Shown here: piece after piece, positions 26,138 through 35,725 of the stretch
Layout of the letters: the number at the start of each line of letters is the position of its first letter
How positions within the stretch are numbered: position 1 is the stretch's first letter
Source: Chitinophaga hostae
GTDB lineage: Bacteria > Bacteroidota > Bacteroidia > Chitinophagales > Chitinophagaceae
Direction of reading: 5' to 3'
Length of the DNA: 64,000 nucleotides
Assembly: GCF_018224885.1 (NCBI RefSeq)
Contig: NZ_JAGTXB010000014.1
Location: forward strand, 124,001 to 188,000
The notes under the pieces: generated by a model
Told to the model about the DNA's origin: nothing
The model's database searches: none
What the model saw: the letters and a program-made list of their open reading frames with translations, nothing else
Made by a program: the position numbers and the translations under genes

Positions 26138-26543
26138 ATGGGGTAACCCATCAGCGAGGTATTACTGGTATCCGGGAGGGTAGTGGTAATACATTTTGTC
26201 GTGTCCGGGCCCGAAGGCCGGGCGCAAGCGCATTTTTTGGGAAAGTATGCTTTCGACACGATTATTGTAATAACTATAAGATCGGTACTGGTCAGGACTA
26301 TCGGAGGGGCGCTGCCATTTGGCCGTACAGCAGCTGTCACCGCCCTGGTAATAGGGATCAACAATGGAACGGGAATGCGGGGAAACAATTGAAAGGATCA
26401 GTTTTATCAGGAGGAAAGTGTAGCATCACAACGGTTAAGTTTTGGGAATTTTTTTACCCAGTTTTAAGCTGACTGTGGAATTTGGTGGCATCACCGTAGC
26501 ATGGATCAACCAACATAAACCTTTACGATCTTATTTTTTGCAC
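26138..26543. other. Intergenic stretch with a start-less minus-strand frame
   Basis: The only notable content is the tyrosine-rich minus-strand frame at 26162-26425, listed separately. The remainder shows no gene or strong hairpin. Confidence 0.4.
26162..26425 (-). pseudogene. Tyrosine-rich open frame without a start codon
   Basis: This minus-strand frame is open for 87 codons and ends with a TAA. It first encodes a hydrophobic run like a signal peptide (FLLIKLILSIV) and then a Tyr/Arg/Gln-rich tail with DPYYQGGDSCC, YRSYSYYNNR and MYYHYPPGYQ. There is no ATG, GTG or TTG at the front; an ATG exists only in a neighbouring frame. It looks like a small secreted protein gene damaged near its start, but chance is possible. 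I do not recognise a family. Confidence 0.25.
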
Positions 26544-28811
26544 ATGATAAATGCCCCTTTGAAGGTAACATTGAGTGGACACGCCGCTGCGGCATATGGG
26601 TTTCTCTCCGGAGGGGGAGAAACCGGTGAACAGATTCGTTCCTTTGACTGGGAATCGTCGCCGGTAGGGCCTGTGGAAGGATGGTCACAAAGTTTGAAAA
26701 CCTGCATACGCCTGCTGCTAACCTCGCCGCATCCTATGTTCTTATGGTGGGGGAGCGAAGCTGTTTATTTTTATAACGATGCCATGATCGCCTTGCTGGG
26801 AGATCTTCATCCCGGTTCGCTGGGACGCCCTGCTGCACAGGGCTGGGGAGATTTATGGGATCAGCTGGAACCCCAATTTAGCAGCCTCATGGCATCTGGT
26901 ATGCTGGCAGCCGACAGGCCCCTGCTGCAGGTGATGCGTGCCCCGGATCTTTCCTATCATTTCAATGGAAGCCTGGTTCCGGGCGATACCGGCGATATGG
27001 CCGGCGTAATGGCTGTTGGCGCGGCTGTTAGTCCTGCTGCGCCGCCCAGGTTTGTCAAAACAGATATTAGCGGCTACACCAGCGAACTGCTGAAACATTT
27101 TGAAGGTACGATCAGGAAAGCAGGGCTCACCCTGGTGGTCAATATTCAACCGGTGAGTGAGGAGGTGTATGTAGACCGCCATATGTGGGAGATGATATTG
27201 TTTACCCTGTTATCTAACGCGCTCAGGTATACGTTGTCCGGTGGCATTGCTGTGAGGTTAAGCCAGGAAGGGGACCTGGTGCAGTTATCCGTGTCTGACA
27301 GCGGTGCTGGCATGAGTGCTTCCCTGCTCGCCGCTGTCCGTGAAACCCTGCTGCACAACGATGACGGTAACAGTGGAATTACCCTTATAAACAAGCTGGT
27401 AGCCAGGCATGGCGGGCAGCTGCAGGTGGATAGTACGGCGGGAGCCGGCAGTCATTTTTTGATCAGCATCCCAACTGGGAAGACCCACTTGCCGGCAGAT
27501 GAGGTGATGAGCGCAAGTGGCGCGGTGGTATACCGGTATTACCAGGAATTTTTACCGGAGATGGAATTCGCCCCGGAATTACCAAAAAACGAGCTGCAAC
27601 CCGCTGCTGATCCGGCAGCAATTTATACCCTGGCCGCCATCGTTGAAAGTTCTGACGATGCCATTATCAGTAAAACCCTGGACGGCGTTATCACCAGCTG
27701 GAACCCTGCAGCGGAAAAGCTATTCGGATTTACCGCGGCAGAAATGATCGGGGAGGTCATTACCCGGATTATCCCGGCGGATAGAATGGAGGAAGAACCC
27801 CGGATCATCGCAAAACTCAGGGCCGGCGAACGGGTAGACCATTTCGAGACGAAACGGCTGACCAAGAGCGGAGGACTGGTCGATATTTCGTTAACCATCT
27901 CCCCGGTAAAAGATATAGAAGGAAATATTGTTGGCGCCTCCAAAATAGCCAGGGATATTACCGGGCAACGAAGGCTGTTTGCCGCCCTGAAAGAAAGCGA
28001 AGCCAAATATATGCAGCTGGCGCTTAAACTGGAAGCCCTGGTAGATCAGCGTACCCGGGAGTTGCTCGACGCGAATTTCTATCTCGAAAAATCAAACCGG
28101 GAACTGGAACAGTTCGCCTATGTAACCAGCCATGATTTGCAGGAGCCGCTGCGCAAGATCCACACTTTTGCCGGTATGTTGTATAACGTAAATAAAGAGA
28201 TCCTGTCGGAAACGTCCCGTATGTACATCGATAAAGTGATGTTCAGCGCCAGGCGCATGTCGCAGCTGATCAATGAACTGCTGGATTACTCCAGGCTGGT
28301 ACACGTGAAAGACCCCTTTGTAGAAACAGACCTCAATGAAATCCTGAAAAATGTGCTGACAGACTATGAAGTAACCATAGACCGGCATGATGTACAGCTT
28401 GAGCTGGGTGAATTGCCGCGTCTTCTCGTAAGCCCTTTGCAGATGAACCAGTTGTTCCATAACCTGCTGGGCAATGCGCTCAAATTTTTATCGCCCGATC
28501 GTAAGCCACTGATAAAAGTATATGCACAACTGTTACCCGCCCACGAAAGAGCTGTGCTGCAGGACCTGGATCCGGAAAAAGACTATTACATGATCACGAT
28601 AAAAGATAACGGGATTGGATTTGAGCAGATGTATGCTGCAAAAATCTTCCAGATTTTCCAGCGGTTAAATGAACGTACTGCTTTTGAAGGAACGGGTATA
28701 GGTTTGGCCCTGTGCAGTAAAATTGTGCTGAATCATAAAGGCGCCATTTATGCCAACGGCGTACCGGATGAAGGCGCTGAATTCAATGTTATTTTACCGG
28801 TGTCTGCATAA
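26544..28811 (+). CDS. Multi-domain sensor histidine kinase with two ATPase-like domains
   Basis: I prefer the ATG at 26544 (755 residues); the longer frame would start at a TTG. The order is: a PAS-like domain of the type preceded by SPVGPVEGWSQSLKTCIRLLL (about 20-165), an HATPase-like domain without a dimerisation helix (about 185-310; N box LLSNALRYT, G1 DSGAGM, weak G2 GNSGITL), a second PAS domain (about 365-485, IVESSDDAIISKT), a coiled coil, HisKA with His530 in TSHDLQEPLRKI, and a full HATPase domain (N box NLLGNALKFL, G1 DNGIGF, G2 GTGIGLALC). No membrane helix is seen, so it is cytoplasmic. The receiver protein downstream is its probable partner. Confidence 0.88.
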   Translation: MINAPLKVTLSGHAAAAYGFLSGGGETGEQIRSFDWESSPVGPVEGWSQSLKTCIRLLLTSPHPMFLWWGSEAVYFYNDAMIALLGDLHPGSLGRPAAQGWGDLWDQLEPQFSSLMASGMLAADRPLLQVMRAPDLSYHFNGSLVPGDTGDMAGVMAVGAAVSPAAPPRFVKTDISGYTSELLKHFEGTIRKAGLTLVVNIQPVSEEVYVDRHMWEMILFTLLSNALRYTLSGGIAVRLSQEGDLVQLSVSDSGAGMSASLLAAVRETLLHNDDGNSGITLINKLVARHGGQLQVDSTAGAGSHFLISIPTGKTHLPADEVMSASGAVVYRYYQEFLPEMEFAPELPKNELQPAADPAAIYTLAAIVESSDDAIISKTLDGVITSWNPAAEKLFGFTAAEMIGEVITRIIPADRMEEEPRIIAKLRAGERVDHFETKRLTKSGGLVDISLTISPVKDIEGNIVGASKIARDITGQRRLFAALKESEAKYMQLALKLEALVDQRTRELLDANFYLEKSNRELEQFAYVTSHDLQEPLRKIHTFAGMLYNVNKEILSETSRMYIDKVMFSARRMSQLINELLDYSRLVHVKDPFVETDLNEILKNVLTDYEVTIDRHDVQLELGELPRLLVSPLQMNQLFHNLLGNALKFLSPDRKPLIKVYAQLLPAHERAVLQDLDPEKDYYMITIKDNGIGFEQMYAAKIFQIFQRLNERTAFEGTGIGLALCSKIVLNHKGAIYANGVPDEGAEFNVILPVSA

Positions 28812-28891
28812 CGTACTGTTGCTATTTTGTTAATTGTTGTTGTTTTTTGAAAGATGGGGTTGCCTGATTTTTTCAGGAACATTTCCGGGTG

Positions 28892-28899
28892 TAGTTTTG
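28892..28899 (+). promoter_or_regulatory. Candidate -7 box TAGTTTTG
   Basis: An exact TAnnTTTG match lies 83 bases before the receiver gene start. It would give that gene its own transcript despite following the kinase. Confidence 0.4.
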
Positions 28900-28982
28900 C
28901 AGCAGAGAACAAAAATTGAGATCGCTTGTTTTCAAGAGATAGTTGTTACGAAATTTTATCCTGCCATTAAAACTGCCCTGCA

Positions 28983-29498
28983 ATGAGTGAAAAGCTAACC
29001 TCCTTATTAATTGACCCGGACCGTGACCGGCGTAACCAGTTTTATCTTGCACTGGACCTCTTAAACATCAGCAAAGCCTGTATATCGCAGGACAATACTT
29101 CCAGGGCACTGGACTATTTAAAAAAGCATGCGGGCTTTACGCCTGATTATATTTTTTTAGATAGTTTGCAGCCATCAGACGAAGCCGTTTTCTTTTTACA
29201 GGAGATGAGAAAGATCAAACGTCTGAAACAGGTGCCCTTGATCTGGTATGCGGCATCGTTCGAACCGCTTCAGCAACAGGCCATCCGCGAAGCGGGTTTT
29301 GCAGCCGGTTTGGCGAAGCAGGAAAATGTACATAAACTGAAAGAGAACCTGAAGGTCCTCTTCCAGAGTGAACTGCTCGACACGGTGATACCGGAAGAGG
29401 TGCCTGCCACCACCCGCTTTAAAATGAAGATGAAAGAAATGCTGCTGCAAACACAGTCGTTGCTGGAAGCGCCTGAGCAGCTGCTCACACATCCCTAG
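28983..29498 (+). CDS. Stand-alone receiver-domain protein
   Basis: This 171-residue protein is a single receiver domain plus a short C-terminal tail, with no output domain. The acidic pair is in LLIDPDRD and the phospho-acceptor Asp is in YIFLDSLQPSD (residue 60). The usual Thr/Ser switch position reads Ala (IWYAASFEP), while the conserved Lys is kept in LAKQENVHKL. It follows the cytoplasmic two-ATPase kinase by 171 bases and probably takes phosphate from it, passing on a signal by protein contact as Rcp1- or CheY-like proteins do. Confidence 0.78.
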   Translation: MSEKLTSLLIDPDRDRRNQFYLALDLLNISKACISQDNTSRALDYLKKHAGFTPDYIFLDSLQPSDEAVFFLQEMRKIKRLKQVPLIWYAASFEPLQQQAIREAGFAAGLAKQENVHKLKENLKVLFQSELLDTVIPEEVPATTRFKMKMKEMLLQTQSLLEAPEQLLTHP

Positions 29499-29502
29499 CT
29501 GA

Positions 29503-31851
29503 TTACTCCGTTTTTAATGCCTTTACGGGATTCGTCCTGGCGGCTTTAATACCCTGGTAACTAATGGTGCCCACTGCAATGATCACCGTTAAAATACCTG
29601 CTGCCAGGAACATCCACCACTGCAGTTCAACACGGTAGTCGATACCCTTCAGGGCTATACGCAGGGCAAAAACAGCCAGCGGCACGGTTACCAGGAAGGC
29701 TATCAACACCGGTTTCAGGAACTCTTTTGCCAGCATAAACCAGATCCTGCTTTCGCCCGCCCCCATAATTTTGCGGATGCCGATTTCTTTACCGCGCCGC
29801 TCGGCCAGGAAAGAGGACAGGCCAAATAACCCCAGGCAGGAAATCAGGATAGCCAGGCTCCCGGTCCAGTTCAGCATGAAACCGGAAGACCTGATGCCAT
29901 TGAATTTTCGCTGATAGGCTTCTTTGGTAAAATGAAATTCAAAAGGAAACTCAGGATTGTGTTTCTTTACCGCCCCTTCAATTTTAGTCAGCGCTGCCTG
30001 TGGACTGTCTGTTTTTCTGAGGCGTACAAAGAAATGTCCCATGCCGCCTTTACCAAGATATACCACCATAGGGCCGGGAGAGCGGTATGGATTATTTGAA
30101 ATAAAATCTTTAACAACACCGATAACGGGGTTGGATCCCAATAGGGTACCTATCACCGGTTCTTTCAGCCCCATCTTCCTGACAGCCGCTTCATTAATAA
30201 TACAGCCAACGGAATCGCGGCCATAGTCTGCGCTGAAATCGCGCCCTGCCAGCAGCTGCAGTCCGGCTGTTTTTACCCAGTCGTATTGCACCCAGGTAAT
30301 CGTTACCGGGAAGTTCTGGTCCGGTGTTTTTCCCGGCCATTTCACATCATCGGTACTGCCGCCATAGCCCAGGAGGTCGTCTGTTCCGGCCGACACGCTT
30401 TCAATTTCGGGTATCCTTAACAAGTCCTCTTTCAATATGGTAAACTTGTTAGCCATATCACCCCGGGCGGGTATTTCCACCAGGTTTTCCTGCTGATAAC
30501 CTACTGGTCTGTTTTCGCCATGTCTTATTTGCTGGTAAATAACAATGGTAGAAATAATCAGGAAGATAGAGATGATAAACTGGAAGGTGACCAGTCCTTT
30601 GCGGAACATGCCGCTACTGCGTGGTTGGGTGACCACTCCCTTTAATACTTTTACGGGTTGAAAGCTGCTGAGGAAAAAGGCAGGGTAGCTGCCCGATACC
30701 AAGCCGGTGAAGAGGGAGAGCAGTAAGAGTCCTGACAGGATGCGCCAGTTGCTAAAATCAAAACCAATGCTCCTTCCCGAAATACGGTTTAGTCCGGGGA
30801 TGGCCAGCTTGGCCAGCAGTATGCCGAGCAACAGGGCGAGGAAGGTAATGAGCAAAGCTTCCACCAGGAACTGCCCGATGATGGTTCGCCTTGAAGCGCC
30901 CAGCGCCTTGCGCACGCCTACTTCGCGGGCACGATGTTCCGAACGTGCGGTAGACAGGTTCATGAAATTGATACAGGCAATCAGCAAAATAAACAGCCCG
31001 ATGGTGCCCAGCAGCAGGATAATTTCAATACGGCCCCCATTGGGCCGGCCATTTCTGAAGGAGCCATACAGGTGCAGATCGGCAGCAGGGTAGGCAAACA
31101 GGTATCCTGACTTATCGCCTGTAGCCTGCTGTATGACCGTTTTCAATTTCGCGTTAAAACCGGCAATGCTGCTGCCGGGCTGCAGCTGTACCCAGGTGCC
31201 GAGCCGGTTATTATCCCATTTGTTTATCCAGTCCGCATTCTCTAGTTCAAAAAGGCGGAAGGGGAGTATCAGGTCGAATTGTGCGGTACTGTTGGGAGGC
31301 ACGTCCCGGATCACAGCGGCTACTTTCAGGTTATGCTGGTTATTATGCCGGATAATTTTACCCATCGGGTCATCCTTGCCAAACAGCCGGTCCGCGGCAC
31401 TTTCCGTGAGCACCACATTACCCGGTTCCCGCAGGGCCGCCACCGGATCGCCCTGTATGGCGGGGTAGGTAAACATGTTGAAATAGTCCGGGTCGGTGTA
31501 CAAACTCTCCTGGTAAATGTTTTTATTGCCGGCGCCAACCAGCTGCTGACCACCCCAGGCGCTGCGGGTAACATATTTTATTTCCGGCAGTTCCTGTTTT
31601 ATTTTGGCGGCCAGCGGCGCTGGCGTTACGTCGCCGGTAGACCAGGAGCCTTCGCGCTGCTGGTTTTGCATAAGCAGGAAAATGTCGGCGCTGTTTTTAT
31701 GGAAGGTGTCGAAGCTGTATTCATCGTTGATCCACAGCAGGATGATGATGCCGGTGGCTAAACCGATGGACAGTCCCCCGATATTGATAAGGGTGGATAA
31801 TTTGTTTTTCAGGAGATTTCTCCATCCGTGTCTGAAATAATTTTTGAACAT
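29503..31851 (-). CDS. FtsX/MacB-type ABC transporter permease
   Basis: The 782-residue protein has two MacB-PCD/FtsX halves. Helix 1 is in GGLSIGLATGIIILLWI near the N-terminus, followed by a large periplasmic domain, three helices containing ARSEHRAREVGVRKALGAS between the second and third, then a second periplasmic domain and four helices with RRGKEIGIRKIMGAG. The RKALGA and RKIMGA loops are the contact sites for the ATPase. No ATPase gene is adjacent, which is common for the large families of these permeases in Bacteroidota. A role in export of lipoproteins, peptides or drugs is possible. Confidence 0.9.
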   Translation of the reverse strand: MFKNYFRHGWRNLLKNKLSTLINIGGLSIGLATGIIILLWINDEYSFDTFHKNSADIFLLMQNQQREGSWSTGDVTPAPLAAKIKQELPEIKYVTRSAWGGQQLVGAGNKNIYQESLYTDPDYFNMFTYPAIQGDPVAALREPGNVVLTESAADRLFGKDDPMGKIIRHNNQHNLKVAAVIRDVPPNSTAQFDLILPFRLFELENADWINKWDNNRLGTWVQLQPGSSIAGFNAKLKTVIQQATGDKSGYLFAYPAADLHLYGSFRNGRPNGGRIEIILLLGTIGLFILLIACINFMNLSTARSEHRAREVGVRKALGASRRTIIGQFLVEALLITFLALLLGILLAKLAIPGLNRISGRSIGFDFSNWRILSGLLLLSLFTGLVSGSYPAFFLSSFQPVKVLKGVVTQPRSSGMFRKGLVTFQFIISIFLIISTIVIYQQIRHGENRPVGYQQENLVEIPARGDMANKFTILKEDLLRIPEIESVSAGTDDLLGYGGSTDDVKWPGKTPDQNFPVTITWVQYDWVKTAGLQLLAGRDFSADYGRDSVGCIINEAAVRKMGLKEPVIGTLLGSNPVIGVVKDFISNNPYRSPGPMVVYLGKGGMGHFFVRLRKTDSPQAALTKIEGAVKKHNPEFPFEFHFTKEAYQRKFNGIRSSGFMLNWTGSLAILISCLGLFGLSSFLAERRGKEIGIRKIMGAGESRIWFMLAKEFLKPVLIAFLVTVPLAVFALRIALKGIDYRVELQWWMFLAAGILTVIIAVGTISYQGIKAARTNPVKALKTE

Positions 31852-31870
31852 GGAAACAACGTTTTAAAGA

Positions 31871-32275
31871 TCAGAAACCTATTTCTTCGACGGAGCAATT
31901 CCCGGAAATCACATGCTGATTGCGGCCATTAGGGGTTTTCATGGATACGCTCAGTGAAAAATGATGCTCATTTTTTTCCAGCTCGTATTTTTCGAGTAAC
32001 AGGGTTTTGCCCTGTTGATCCCGTACTTCAATATAATGAGTGCTTGATGTTAAGAGTACAAAGCGTGTTTTCTGATCCAGGTCAGGGTCCCCGCATTTGG
32101 GAGGCTGCTCCTGGTAGGGAAGGGTTCCTTTCAGGGTGTCGTTGATGTAGAGATAATAGGGGCCGTTATTTTTACGTGTCCAGAAGTACCCCCTCATTGT
32201 GCTACCTCCTTTCCTGCAGTGGCTGAGAAAAAGCAGGAAGAAGGAAGCACAGAGGAGAGTAAATATGATTTTCAT
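31871..32275 (-). CDS. Small lipoprotein of unknown function
   Basis: This 134-residue protein has a signal peptide with lipobox FLSHC (Cys at about 20). The mature part is small and beta-rich, with GPYYLYINDTLKG and RFVLLTSSTHYIEVRD. Two further cysteines (PPKCGD and SGNCSV) could form a disulfide. I recognise no family. It lies 19 bases upstream of the permease gene on the same strand and may be part of its transcript. Confidence 0.65.
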   Translation of the reverse strand: MKIIFTLLCASFFLLFLSHCRKGGSTMRGYFWTRKNNGPYYLYINDTLKGTLPYQEQPPKCGDPDLDQKTRFVLLTSSTHYIEVRDQQGKTLLLEKYELEKNEHHFSLSVSMKTPNGRNQHVISGNCSVEEIGF

Positions 32276-32383
32276 GGTAGTATTATTTGGAATAAGAAAC
32301 TTTCCAAAAATTACATTAAGCCATGATCGTTTTTATTCAAATGTGACAGAACAAGCATTATCTGTTACGAAAGCAGCTTTGTT

Positions 32384-34870
32384 TTATTCGACAGCTGAAC
32401 GCGATTTCCAGGCAGTCCAGCCAAAGCCGGCAGCCACCAGTACCAGCAACAATACCGACGATATCCCTGCTATCTTTCTTCCAAGGAAGAAGGTGGCGGG
32501 TTCAAATTTAAAATCGATTTCGTGCTTGCCTGCCGGTATTTTCAGACCGCGCAATGCATAGTTCACCCGGATTATGGGCGATTCCTTTCCATCGATGTAT
32601 GCTTTCCATCCGGCGGGATAGTAGATGTCGGAGAATACCGCCAGTCCCTCGCCGTTGTTTTGGGCGGTATACTTTAAGGCATTCAGTCCGTATTTGGTCA
32701 GCGTAATTGTTGCGCTGCTGTCGGCAGCAGGTGTGAAAGCTCCTGTGGTGGCGCGGAAGCGCTGATCAATGATCACCGTATCTTTCGGATTAAAGTGATC
32801 TAGTGCGCGCATTTCGGTGTTAGCATCCGGCACCCAGCTGATGGCTTTTACAAACCAGGCGTTACCCAGTGCGCCGGGGTTCAGTTGTGCTATGGGTTGT
32901 CCGGATTGCTGATCCGGCACTATAAAGTATTTGGTGTTAAGCATATTAAACACCGCCATATTGTTCTTTGTGAGCTGGTGCTCGATCAGGTCTTCATAGA
33001 TCCACAATTTGGCGGGACTTTGTCCGCCTACTGATTTATGAAAGTACGAGGTGTTGGCATCCAGGAAAGGATTAGTGGTAAGATTAATGACGCGGTAATA
33101 CGGGTCCTTATCTTTCAGGATCTGTTCATCGGCGGCTGATGGCGTAATATAATCGGCCATTTGGACAGCGTCGTTGAAGTTGTTTTCATTCATGTAGGTT
33201 TTGTCGATCTGGAAAAGATCAAACAATACAGCCGCTGTGATGATCAGTACAGCATACCCGGCTTTTAATTTGTCCTTCAGGAAATACCACAGGGCGGCAA
33301 AAGCTACTATGATGAGGATCAGTGCGCGGATACCGTCGGTTCTCAGTGCTGCGCTGCGGTCCTGTTTCAGGGCGCCCAGTAAGCGGGCTGCCGGTGCATC
33401 GCCTCCCAGCTGCCGGGCGTAACGGGCCAGGAAGGCATTATCGGCCGGACCACTGAAGGGATAAAGCACACTGCCACCCAGTGCCAGTAATATCACAAGG
33501 CCGGTAGTAACATAGAAGGCCATTTTCAGGTATTGCTGTAGTTGTGCTTTTGACTGATTCCCATATACCAGTTCCTGCAAAGCCCAACAGGCGAGGATCA
33601 CCATGGTTACCTGCGGAATGGCGAGGGCCATAGTAGGCGCCCTGAATTTGCTATAGAGCGGAAGGTGATAAAAGAGGAAGTTATTCAGCTCCGGGAAGTT
33701 GGCGCCCCAGCTTAACACAATACCAATAACGGTAGCAGCCACCAGCCACCATTTATGCCAGCTTTTTATAATCAGCAGGGACAGTACAAACAGGAAGCAG
33801 ATGATAGCGCCAATGTAAGCAGGTCCGGAGGTAAACGGTTGTGCGCCCCAGTATAGCTGCCAGCTGGCGCTGTTCACCGCCGCTTCTGCCCTGGCCGGTG
33901 GTACGCCGATTTCTATCAGCGCTTTATAGGTGCTGGAATTGGTAGACAAGGCTTCGCCGGTGGAGCCGCCAACGAGGTGGGGTAGCAGCAGGGTGAATGT
34001 TTCTCCCTTACCATAACTCCACTGAAATGCGTAGTTAATATCCAGCCCGCCTGATTTTTTATTGGCCAGGTCCTGCTGATTAAGCGTTAACTCCGACTGG
34101 CTGCCGCGTATCGTATAGTTGGTATACTCTTTCATGATCAGCAGGTTGTCCATGGCAGGCAATACGGCCATTCCACCGGCAATGGCCAGCAGTACCGATG
34201 CCTTGAGAAAACGCGGCAATTGCTTCTCCCGGAAAGCGTTTATACCGGCAGCCACAGCAAGACAAACAGCGATCAGCAACGTATAGTAAGTGATCTGCGG
34301 GTGATTATAATAGATCTGTACGGCTGCTGCCACTGCGGTGAGCGAGGCGCCGGCGATGTAACGACCCCGGTAGGTGAGTATCATTCCTGCCAGCACCGGC
34401 GCCATATAGGCCATGCTCATTACCTTGGTAATGTGTCCGGCATCCATGCTTACCACTGTAAAGGTGGTAAAGCCATAGGCAATGGCGCCCATTATTCTTA
34501 TCCAGTAACGTACATCCATTACCGTGAGAAATACATACATGCCCATCATCAGCACAAAAAACATATCTACCGGGTTGGGCAATCCAAGGGTGAGGATTTT
34601 ATTAAGGATACCAATTTTGTTGGTAGATGGACCTGTGAAGATGACATAAGAGGGCATACCACCAAACATGCTGTTTGTCCACATGGGTAAATCACCGGTC
34701 GCCTGGTAATAATCTGCCGCTTCTTTTTGCATCCCCTGGTAATGCATCATGTCCGACTGGAACAGTTTTTTTCCGTCCAGTACCGGGCTGCAAAACACAA
34801 AACCCAGCACTAAAAAAATCAATAATGCTGCCAGGTGCTCTATTAAAGCTTTGGTCCACGTTGATTTCAT
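32384..34870 (-). CDS. YfhO-family membrane protein
   Basis: The 828-residue protein has about twelve to fourteen hydrophobic helices and a C-terminal soluble domain of about 200 residues. The early segment FCSPVLDGKKLFQSDMMHYQG and the PMWTNSMFGGMPSY segment are characteristic of YfhO proteins, which have a glycosyltransferase-C-like (GT-C) fold. Characterised relatives glycosylate lipoteichoic acid in Firmicutes; the Bacteroidota substrate is not known, but lipid-linked sugar transfer to a periplasmic acceptor is plausible. A promoter-like TAATTTTG box lies 52 bases upstream on the minus strand. Confidence 0.87.
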   Translation of the reverse strand: MKSTWTKALIEHLAALLIFLVLGFVFCSPVLDGKKLFQSDMMHYQGMQKEAADYYQATGDLPMWTNSMFGGMPSYVIFTGPSTNKIGILNKILTLGLPNPVDMFFVLMMGMYVFLTVMDVRYWIRIMGAIAYGFTTFTVVSMDAGHITKVMSMAYMAPVLAGMILTYRGRYIAGASLTAVAAAVQIYYNHPQITYYTLLIAVCLAVAAGINAFREKQLPRFLKASVLLAIAGGMAVLPAMDNLLIMKEYTNYTIRGSQSELTLNQQDLANKKSGGLDINYAFQWSYGKGETFTLLLPHLVGGSTGEALSTNSSTYKALIEIGVPPARAEAAVNSASWQLYWGAQPFTSGPAYIGAIICFLFVLSLLIIKSWHKWWLVAATVIGIVLSWGANFPELNNFLFYHLPLYSKFRAPTMALAIPQVTMVILACWALQELVYGNQSKAQLQQYLKMAFYVTTGLVILLALGGSVLYPFSGPADNAFLARYARQLGGDAPAARLLGALKQDRSAALRTDGIRALILIIVAFAALWYFLKDKLKAGYAVLIITAAVLFDLFQIDKTYMNENNFNDAVQMADYITPSAADEQILKDKDPYYRVINLTTNPFLDANTSYFHKSVGGQSPAKLWIYEDLIEHQLTKNNMAVFNMLNTKYFIVPDQQSGQPIAQLNPGALGNAWFVKAISWVPDANTEMRALDHFNPKDTVIIDQRFRATTGAFTPAADSSATITLTKYGLNALKYTAQNNGEGLAVFSDIYYPAGWKAYIDGKESPIIRVNYALRGLKIPAGKHEIDFKFEPATFFLGRKIAGISSVLLLVLVAAGFGWTAWKSRSAVE

Positions 34871-34921
34871 ATCTATTTGATTTTCTGTTTACTCAGATAT
34901 TTATCTAAAGTTATTTTTAAT

Positions 34922-34929
34922 CAAAATTA
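34922..34929 (-). promoter_or_regulatory. Candidate -7 box for the YfhO gene, TAATTTTG
   Basis: Read on the minus strand this is an exact TAnnTTTG match, 51 bases before the YfhO start codon. Confidence 0.45.
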
Positions 34930-34936
34930 TCACTTA

Positions 34937-34955
34937 CTTAAAGTATTACTTTAAG
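34937..34955. promoter_or_regulatory. Perfect 19-base palindrome
   Basis: Arms CTTAAAGTA and TACTTTAAG with a single-base spacer lie just upstream of the TAATTTTG box and just downstream of the 34963-35580 gene. It could be an operator for the YfhO gene or a short A/T-rich hairpin ending the upstream transcript. Confidence 0.4.
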
Positions 34956-34962
34956 TTCTTCA

Positions 34963-35580
34963 TTAACGCAGCATCGCCTTCTTTTTCACCAGTTTCAAAT
35001 GCTCGTCATTCAGGTCTGTGTCGAGAAAATAGAGGATATGGTTTTCAAGGAATACTCTTTTTTGGAGTTCTCTATCCGCGATAAAATCTCCTCCTGTAGG
35101 AATCAGAAACGGGTCGGATAATTCTCTCCAGCGTTGTTCGTCAAATGTCCAGGTGCTCATTTTATAAGTATTGCCATTGGGCGGCGCCTGGAATACGCTG
35201 ACCTCATCGGCATTGTCGCTGTTAAGATCGCCTTCGTTGATGAGTCTTGCCTCACAACAGCCAATATTGACCGCCGGCAGGGTGCTGTCTGAAAACCGCA
35301 GGGCATATTCATCGGGTACGCCATCTTCTACAGGGTTACCGTTTCCCCGTTTGGCGAGTACCACAAACGCGGACTCCGTTTGTCCGTCGCCGTTAAAGTC
35401 GCCCGTAATGATGTTGCTATCAGCAGCCGGTAGTGTGGTTGCTGCCACCGCCACCGGCACAGCCACAGGGGTAGCAGTATCAATGGTTACAGGGCTGTCT
35501 TTCACAGGATTGCTTTTCGCCGGTGAATTCGTATTACAAGCTGTCAGGATGCCGGCAAAAAATAGGATACTATACTTCAT
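34963..35580 (-). CDS. Lipoprotein with EF-hand-like DxDxDG loops
   Basis: This 205-residue protein has a signal peptide with lipobox GILTAC. After a Thr/Val/Ala-rich linker comes GDFNGDGQTESAFVVL, a calcium loop of the FG-GAP kind, and later INEGDLNSDNADEVSVF. The end of the domain reads KMSTWTFDEQRWRELS. The same order of segments occurs in the divergent neighbour at 35726, so the two are paralogues. Function is unknown; outer-membrane or periplasmic location is expected. Confidence 0.72.
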   Translation of the reverse strand: MKYSILFFAGILTACNTNSPAKSNPVKDSPVTIDTATPVAVPVAVAATTLPAADSNIITGDFNGDGQTESAFVVLAKRGNGNPVEDGVPDEYALRFSDSTLPAVNIGCCEARLINEGDLNSDNADEVSVFQAPPNGNTYKMSTWTFDEQRWRELSDPFLIPTGGDFIADRELQKRVFLENHILYFLDTDLNDEHLKLVKKKAMLR

Positions 35581-35725
35581 ATGATAAATTAGCGGGTAAA
35601 TATATTGAAATATACAGGGAGCCTTGTAGTTTTTTGGAGGGCTACTGTCAAGTTACCTTGACGATGACAACAAGGTGTTATTGGATTTCATGCTTATGGC
35701 CGTTACCTTTATCACTATACATTTT

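Noticed and set aside
26183..26392. 69-codon plus-strand frame before the large kinase
   Set aside because: It is antisense to the tyrosine-rich frame, and its hydrophobic composition is what antisense of Tyr/Asn codons produces.
26442..26543. N-terminal extension of the large kinase from a TTG codon
   Set aside because: The ATG at 26544 gives a normal start to the PAS-like domain and the extension has no domain text.
32199..32561. 120-codon plus-strand frame crossing the lipoprotein start and the YfhO gene end
   Set aside because: It overlaps two well-supported genes on the other strand and shows no motif.
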